A DNA stretch of 64,000 nt from Kingdonia uniflora (Eukaryota > Streptophyta > Magnoliopsida > Ranunculales > Circaeasteraceae): NCBI GenBank assembly GCA_014058105.1, contig JACGCM010002885.1:868001-932000 (forward strand), in the 5' to 3' direction. This document shows, in pieces, positions 59,149-64,000 of the stretch (the stretch's first letter is position 1; the number at the start of each line of letters is the position of its first letter). A program made the translations under genes and the position numbers. Under the pieces are notes generated by a model. It saw nothing but the letters and a program-made list of their open reading frames with translations. It had not been told where the DNA came from and ran no database searches.

Positions 59149-59705
59149 GAAAAGTTTTAAATACACCCCAAATTCTAAAAGCTCACCCCATCCCACTATT
59201 TGGTAAATTTAATTACATCTCTTAATATTTAACGACAAGTATGCCCCTAAAATATAAACATAAATATTTTTCAATCTAAATACTCACCCCAACTCTACCT
59301 AATTCTTACTATTTAGCTTAGTAATGAGAAAAGAATAAATAAACAAAATATTTTCAAAGTTATATAATTTCGATTAGTCGCGTTATCTCTATATCTAATT
59401 AAACAATACGAGCAAAGAATTTAAGGAATGATAATGAAGAAAATTTTATCTCTCAAGCCATGTGATACGATTCGGTGATGTTTAATTTTACAAAAATGTT
59501 TCAATTTGTATACATTCAACACCAATAATTTTCAAATTTGAATTTGCGGGGATTTGGTAGTATGATAAAGATTTTGATGTCCCTTAATACTTAATTTTGT
59601 ATTTATATAAAAAATATGGTGAGCTAATTAACCTAGAGAAATAGAAGTGGGGTGAGGTTAAATCGGGGTGAGCTAATTAAACAATAGGGTGTATTTAAAA
59701 TTTTC
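59149..59705. mobile_element. MULE-type MITE, 557 bp, with 9-bp TSD
   Basis: The TSD TTATCATTT is at 59140-59148 and 59706-59714. Inverted ends: GAAAAGTTTTAAATACACCCC on the left, GAAAATTTTAAATACACCCT on the right (reverse complement), with further matching GCTCACCCC/GGGGTGAGC. It is AT-rich and non-coding. The TSD length points to the Mutator superfamily. Confidence 0.88.
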
Positions 59706-59826
59706 TTATCATTTTATCCTCATGCCAATACAAGTTCCAACCTACCCTTGATATAACCTATTCAGAATTAATCTTCCCACTTTTGTCTCAACTATTTAAT
59801 GATTACTAGAAAAAGGAAAAAAAATT

Positions 59827-60957
59827 GACCTCTTCTGAGACATCAAAGTCTTTGTCTCTCACCCTTACCTAAACGCCACGGGCAAATGAGAGAAGAGTAT
59901 TAAGTGACTTGGGCTGTTAATTGATGATGAGAGAGAAAATCTTATTTATTCAATTTAAGGTTTTACAAAATAGAATGTCTTTGAAAATTTTCTTGGTTAA
60001 TTGTGAGAGGTTTCTCTCAAGAATCTATCAACAGCCACATCAAACTCAACTGCAGCAGCAAATTCATGAATAACTGGTCCGATTTGGTGTTGTCTGCAAG
60101 CCATGGAAATCAGTCTCTTTAGAAAGCCTAGGCAAATACCGTCTCAAATTCTTTGGAAAATGAGTACAATGGCGAGGGAGAGATTGTACTTCTATAGTGT
60201 CGGGTATAATCATTTGTACAAAGAGAGACTGGAGGAAAGCTACCCTCTCGAGGAATATCTAGCATGTAGTCATGGTTGGTTGTTTGCGGCTAAATGCGAT
60301 GATCAGTCGCGGGAAAGCCGTAGACATATGGCAAATGTTTTTCAGTAAATCCCATTACTGAATGCCGCATCGGCCTTTCACTTCTTAAAATATTACCATT
60401 TGTCCGCATAGATTTTAAGTCATGGTTCATTATGGATGCTACATTATTTTCAAGCCCAACTTTAAGCAATGAGCATCTGTGATTGTGTTGTCATGGCTAT
60501 TATCGCTAGCACTATAATTTGTTCGACACGGTTAATATTCTATGAACCAGGGGATGATACTTGGATGATACTTACTGTAACGGCCTATTATATGCTTTAG
60601 ATATTTCGAAAAGAGTTGTGGAAGTTTTCTATGTTGGTTAATTTTCCGAGGTGAAGCGAATCAATTTACCAGAAGAACACTGTAGTCAAGAAGAATGGAT
60701 CCTTATAATAGAATCATTTGTTGTTACGTAAGATGGGCGACTACATGTTCAACATTTTCAAGCTGGAGCGAAATCTCTAAACATTTTCAACCTTCTAAGT
60801 TTTATTTTGTAAAACCTTAAAATAAATAAATAAGATTTTCTCTCTCTCTCATCATCAATTAACAGCCCAAGTCAGTTAATACTCTCTCTTCTCTCATTTG
60901 CCACGTGGTGCTTAGGTAAGGGTGAGAGACAAAGTGTTTGATGTCTCAGGAGAGATC
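59827..60957. mobile_element. Pack-MULE-like unit, 1.13 kb
   Basis: A left repeat at 59827-about 59985 and a right repeat at about 60800-60957 are inverted copies over roughly 150 bp (GACCTCTTCTGAGACATCAA; GGGCTGTTAATTGATGATGA; AAGGTTTTACAAAATA). They match each other better than either matches the MULE-2 left end at 55251. Between them is gene-like sequence (60103-60800) unlike any transposase, as in Pack-MULEs. The right end is shared with the larger MULE-2 region, so the nesting order is ambiguous. Confidence 0.6.
60103..60800 (+). pseudogene. Captured gene fragment, possibly F-box/DUF295-like
   Basis: A frame at 60103-60348 reads ARERLYFYSVGYNHLYKERL and ACSHGWLFAAKCDDQSRESR. Further downstream, in other frames, come FYEPGDDTWMILT, SGEVKRINLPEEHCSQEEW-like and IIESFVVT/DGRLHVQHF. 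Order and flavour recall plant DUF295/F-box-associated proteins (a CSHGWL motif, then PGD-W, then a beta-rich C-terminus). There are several stops. The family call is a guess from motif memory. Confidence 0.35.
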
Positions 60958-61205
60958 AAATTTTTTTTCCATTGTTGGGATAACAAGATGAGTTTAACCC
61001 ATTCTTTTTTAACTCCTTCAAGGATAACTTGGTCGTTCAAAGAAGTCGAAATGGATTTAAAAGCAATGGAATACTTCCATTTTTGCTGTAACGCAGTCCA
61101 TACCTCTGATTCAAGCTGGAAGTTTGGATTGGGATCATGGGTTGTACAACTTTGGAGCTGCTCGGATAAGTCCATCATAGTGGCAGTTTGTTCGGTATTG
61201 TCCAT
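60958..61205 (-). pseudogene. LINE C: ORF1 N-terminal piece
   Basis: The ATG at 61205 begins MDNTEQTATMMDLSEQLQSC and continues IAFKSISTSLNDQVILEGVK and KEWVKLI, cognate to MAFKSISPNLKETIILEEIK in copy A. It ends at the MULE-2 junction (60957/60958). Confidence 0.87.
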
Positions 61206-61403
61206 GTTTCATAAGAGGTTTGAAAAAGGAGGAGGCTGACTTTGCAAAGCTAACGAAAACAGAGAAGAGAGACTTTAGGGTTTAGGTTAAAGTTGAAGGG
61301 TGACAAGGTTGAGAAACATGATTTTGTCAAGCAGGTTGGTAAATAAAAGGTTTGAGGTAGTAATGTGGAGTAGGAGAAGGATGGAGATGGAGTATCAGTT
61401 AGG

Positions 61404-61690
61404 TTTAAGCCGACCAAAGAGATGGTTGGGGGAGGTGAGTGGGGGAGATTTTTTAGGAATAAACCTGATGTTGTGCTTGCTGCTGCTGCAGGTACCATTA
61501 ACTCAAAATCAATGCCTATTCTGGAGCTTAAAGGAGTTGAAGTGGGATTGGAAGTGGCTGCCAAAAAGGGCTTTAGAAGGGTGTGTAGGGTCTGACTCTA
61601 AGCCTGCTGTGGGATATATCAAAAATATGGAGAAAGTTTCATGGGAAACATGGTACATCACTGCCAATATCAAGTTTTTCTTTTGCATAA
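61404..61690 (+). pseudogene. Host LINE-type RNase H, piece 4
   Basis: The plus-strand frame resumes after LINE C: KPTKEMVGGGEWGRFFRNKP, DVVLAAAAGTINSKSMPILE, LKGVEVGLEVAAKKGF, then after a one-base shift GSDSKPAVGYIKNMEKVSWE. These are the Glu (LELKG) and Asp (GSDSK) segments of the RNase H domain whose first Asp (NTDGS) lies at 49275-49289, about 12 kb upstream. Confidence 0.82.
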
Positions 61691-62340
61691 GTTGCACTTC
61701 CATCAGATAACTCACTGATATGTGAATGACAACAGCCTAAGTGGAACTCCATCTCGAAAACTTAGTGCCATACCAAATGTTAGAGTACACCTTAATATCT
61801 TCTTCTGTTGGACCAACCATATCTGGATTTTTCGTGCCCCTTAGAGTAGGCTTCGTTCAGATTAGTCTAATTCTCATTTCATTACAGAGAGTTATCATTT
61901 TTCGCTGACCTTGCGATATTTGTTCCGTAGAATCTTAGCATTGATCATCTTTCCGAGTATCCTTACTTAGGCAGACCAAAGTTTTGTTCTATGTCGGTGT
62001 AAGTAAAATTCGGTATATATATGATTCTAGTAGCTTGTAACTCTCTTACTGAGGACCAATATTTGGAATGCTTGTGATGTAGAGTTGCAATTCATTCGCA
62101 ATGCCGCTTTAGGCTTTAGATTGATAGAATGATAGTACATGCCCTGGTTTGCCAAAATTGGTATTGCCTTGCTTTGAGGTGACACAACTAATCCATCAAT
62201 GTTATGATAGAAGATGATGAACATTAACTATCTTTTGTTATTGCTACAATCAGATTAGCAACGGAGAAAGAGACAATACTACAATTAACTTCTTAGTGCA
62301 TAAATTCATCGTCTGTTACTTAAAAAGAAAACTATAAAGT
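61691..62340. other. No gene recognised
   Basis: AT-rich sequence between the RNase H remnant and the 62.3-63.0 kb repeat-like block. No conserved frame or transposon end seen. Confidence 0.45.
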
Positions 62341-63005
62341 TGCTAGAAGAGTGTCCAAAAAATCGGATTCCCTGTTGTCTTCCTCATCACCCACCTTTAG
62401 TAGATGTTGGATGTTTTTGGAAGATATTGTTAGGTATGAACTCGAATCATGTTTGAGGTTCATCGGTGCTCGTGGGACGAGCAAGGATCGAAGACGGGTG
62501 AAGAATAAGTTATTCAGATGTTCTGTTCGAATAGACTTCCAGTCTGTTCAAACAGAAAGGAGCAGACACAAGTTTGTTCGTCTATTCGAATACAAATTGA
62601 TATGTTCGAATAAAATTTTGTTTATTCGAATAGAGAGCCCCGGGCCTTTTGTTGTTCGAATACAACTTATGTTTATTCGAATACAACTTTTGTTGTTCGA
62701 ATACACTTTGGAAGACAACTTTTGAAAGTTCTTTTGTGGGTCGTTTGTGTGCCTCGTGATCCGTATTTCGAGTTTATGTAAATAAATCCAAAGTAGGCTT
62801 TGAGAAAGCTTGAGAGATCGATTTGTGACCTTTGATTTCATAGTGAATTGTTCGTGGGAGTGGTTTTTTATCTGCAAGGGTTTTCCACTTCCCTCCTCTG
62901 GGAAAAGTTTGTTGTCCTTGTTTATTGTTTCGTACTTTGATTGTTTGATTGATTAGGCGTTTCCGCGTATCGTTCTTTGTGGAGAAGAGAGAGTAGCTAC
63001 CTCTA
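62341..63005 (+). mobile_element. Possible LTR or retrotransposon leader remnant
   Basis: GTGGGAGTGGTTTTTTATCT, CTGCAAGGGTTTTCCAC and a T-rich TGTTTATTGTTTCGTACTTTG tail resemble the R/U5 part of plant copia LTRs. A 124-codon open frame (62351-62725) crosses the palindrome repeats and looks non-protein-like at its end. No partner LTR, TSD or coding domain is visible. Confidence 0.3.
62526..62705. repeat. TTCGAATA palindromes at about 20-bp period
   Basis: TTCGAA cores occur at 62526, 62585, 62605, 62625, 62655, 62676 and 62696, mostly 20-21 bp apart, in contexts GTTCGAATAC and TATTCGAATA. Spacers such as ACAACTTATGTT and ACAACTTTTGTT are similar to each other. Confidence 0.88.
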
Positions 63006-64000
63006 TTCTCAATAGATATTGCACCTAATTATCTTGCCCCATGGGGTATGCCCAAAATACGAAGAATCAGATGTTGTAAACATACTAATCACACCTTGCT
63101 CAAAATTAAAGTTTAAGAGTATTTTTAATGCGTAATTTTTTGATTGTGCATGGTAGCCAGTCGGGTATCAGTATAAAATCTAACTGAGGGAAAAGTTTTA
63201 GAAGAGCAATAGAAACTCAAGCTAATCATATGTATGTAATATTGACACATTGTTCTTTATACCAGTCGTACAGCTGCAGTATATGAAGACTTCATATCAT
63301 TTGCATTAAGAACGTTTATTTTGTGACCTCGTCATACAAAATGGCTTCTATTTCAATCTACGTGAATTTGCATCATAGGTCCTGCTTTATTGTCTGATGA
63401 AGGTCGCCCCGTGAAAGGATATTCTGAGCCGTGTAATGCTACAAAATTATTCATGCTTGACAAGGTTGTTCTTATTGATTAAAGCTCGGAAGGAATATTG
63501 CTCTGCTCAAATAAGCTACTGAGATCTGAGGAATACTTGTATTAACTTAAACATATATCCATCAAAGTTGCCCGTCAAGTAAATGCTATGATTAGGTAGA
63601 AAAGTTTAACCAACATCGATTTCCTATAGTAGCCTCTTTACCTCCATTGGTAGCAGTTAGATGTTTTTGGAGGACACTGTACCTAATGATCTGCAAGTTA
63701 TAGCCACAATGTTGTGACTGTCCAATGGGCAATGGTATACCGTACAATACAAACAAGTCCAGTACACTACAAGCATACTAATCCACGGCGTTCAACATAA
63801 TTATTTCTAAATTTGTATTTGCATGGAAAATACCTTGCCGTGCCATGTAGGAGATAGAACTATATATAAATGTATTTGTGGCATATACTAAAAGATCAAT
63901 TAGATACTCAAGCCAATGCTGTGGAATAAATTTTGATGTTTCTTTGCTTGGTAGGTTAATTAGTACCTCTGTAACAAAGTTTCGATTCGGGTATTATTCG
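63006..64000. other. No gene recognised
   Basis: AT-rich, non-repetitive by eye. A 110-base stretch after an AG at about 63378 (GPALLSDEGRPVKGYSEPCN) could be an exon of an unseen gene, but I recognise no family and no splice partner. Confidence 0.4.

Larger units (their letters stand above)
55251..60957. mobile_element. MULE-2 region inserted in LINE C ORF1
   Basis: The left terminus GACCTCTCCTGAGCCATCAA (55251) and the reverse complement of the right terminus, GATCTCTCCTGAGACATCAA (60957), match for about 50 bp, including TTTGTCTCTCACCCTTA. Flanks AAATATTTTT (55241-55250) and AAATTTTTTT (60958-60967) differ at one position and fit a 9-10 bp TSD. LINE ORF1 coding resumes on both sides. Inside are a core-deleted FAR1 gene, a truncated copia element, a MITE and a third copy of the terminal repeat at 59827. 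Confidence 0.8.
49290..61403 (-). mobile_element. LINE-1 copy C, split by a MULE
   Basis: Third LINE of the same family, minus strand. The poly-A tail appears as T at 49290-49300. The 3' body runs to 55250, then 5.7 kb of inserted DNA (55251-60957), then the 5' part of ORF1 and the 5' UTR to about 61403. Domains: RNase H at 49553-49972 (NVDASWKKFE, EAEAISVIRGME, LLTDCQRLV), RT with an intact active site (LLFADDNFIFCKATLDEAG, about 51230), and EN lacking its first part (MIIGDLNSITCKEKKFDKIA, 52902). A 26-base poly-G tract (49403-49428) lies in the 3' UTR. No convincing TSD was found. Confidence 0.88.

Noticed and set aside
49281..61420. TSD for LINE C
   Set aside because: ACTGATGGGTCC at the poly-A side and TCAGTTAGGTTT at the 5' side agree at only about half the positions, so no TSD is claimed.
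62351..62725. 124-codon protein gene
   Set aside because: The C-terminal third is the TTCGAATA repeat in translation, and the rest resembles LTR leader sequence. No protein family fits.
63378..63490. Exon of an unknown host gene (GPALLSDEGRPVKGYSEPCN)
   Set aside because: It has an AG before it and coding flavour, but no recognisable family, donor or neighbouring exon. Mentioned only in the regional note.

Overview
This is plant nuclear DNA, almost certainly from a eudicot with a repeat-rich genome. The evidence is GT-AG spliced genes, a plant class GATA factor, an SPT4 homologue, plant mobile domain (PMD) sequences, FAR1/MULE transposases, plant L1-type LINEs with DUF4283-like ORF1 proteins, PIF/Harbinger, hAT and Ty1/copia remnants. 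Nothing prokaryotic or organellar is visible. Only one gene looks intact and host-like: the two-exon GATA zinc-finger gene at 18264-19758. A second host-type locus, a five-exon SPT4 gene at 7763-16548, keeps every exon and splice site but has a stop codon at the end of exon 1 and a one-base frameshift in exon 2, so as read here it is a pseudogene. || Layout. 0.5-2.7 kb: decayed PMD gene. 2.8-3.85 kb: six-copy tandem array of 175 bp. 3.85-7.5 kb: broken PIF/Harbinger element with converging transposase and Myb/SANT-like genes. 7.6-16.5 kb: SPT4-like locus; its introns hold an LTR-like remnant, a 39-base poly-C tract, a SINE with target-site duplication (TSD), a LINE fragment, a MITE and a half hAT element. 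18.2-19.8 kb: GATA gene. 20.1-34.5 kb: two nearly complete LINEs of one family, head to tail on the minus strand, each bounded by a TSD (11 bp and 15 bp). 34.6 kb: a second SINE. || 35.4-61.7 kb is one nested transposon stack. An old plus-strand LINE-type zf-RVT/RNase H coding region is cut into four pieces. The gaps are filled by a 10.57-kb Mutator-like element (MULE-1, 35598-46169, perfect 9-bp TSD), a 2.7-kb LTR element without reverse transcriptase (46334-49020), and a third LINE (49290 to about 61403). The third LINE is itself split inside ORF1 by a second MULE region (55251-60957), which carries a transposase-core-deleted FAR1 gene, a truncated copia element, a MULE-type MITE and a Pack-MULE-like unit. 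|| The most unusual object is MULE-1. Besides a FAR1/MURA transposase it carries, in converging orientation, an eleven-exon gene fusing a PMD, a coiled coil with repeated segments and an OTU-protease-like C-terminus that lacks the expected catalytic Cys and His. Its non-coding parts (introns, 5' flanks and the gap between the two genes) hold seven clusters of an 18-bp palindrome, TCGACAATtaATTGTCGA and variants, spaced about every 30 bp with variable spacers. I see this motif nowhere else in the window. || Most coding sequences of the transposons are broken. In the PMD gene every stop is one transition away from a plausible sense codon, as expected for deamination of methylated cytosines.
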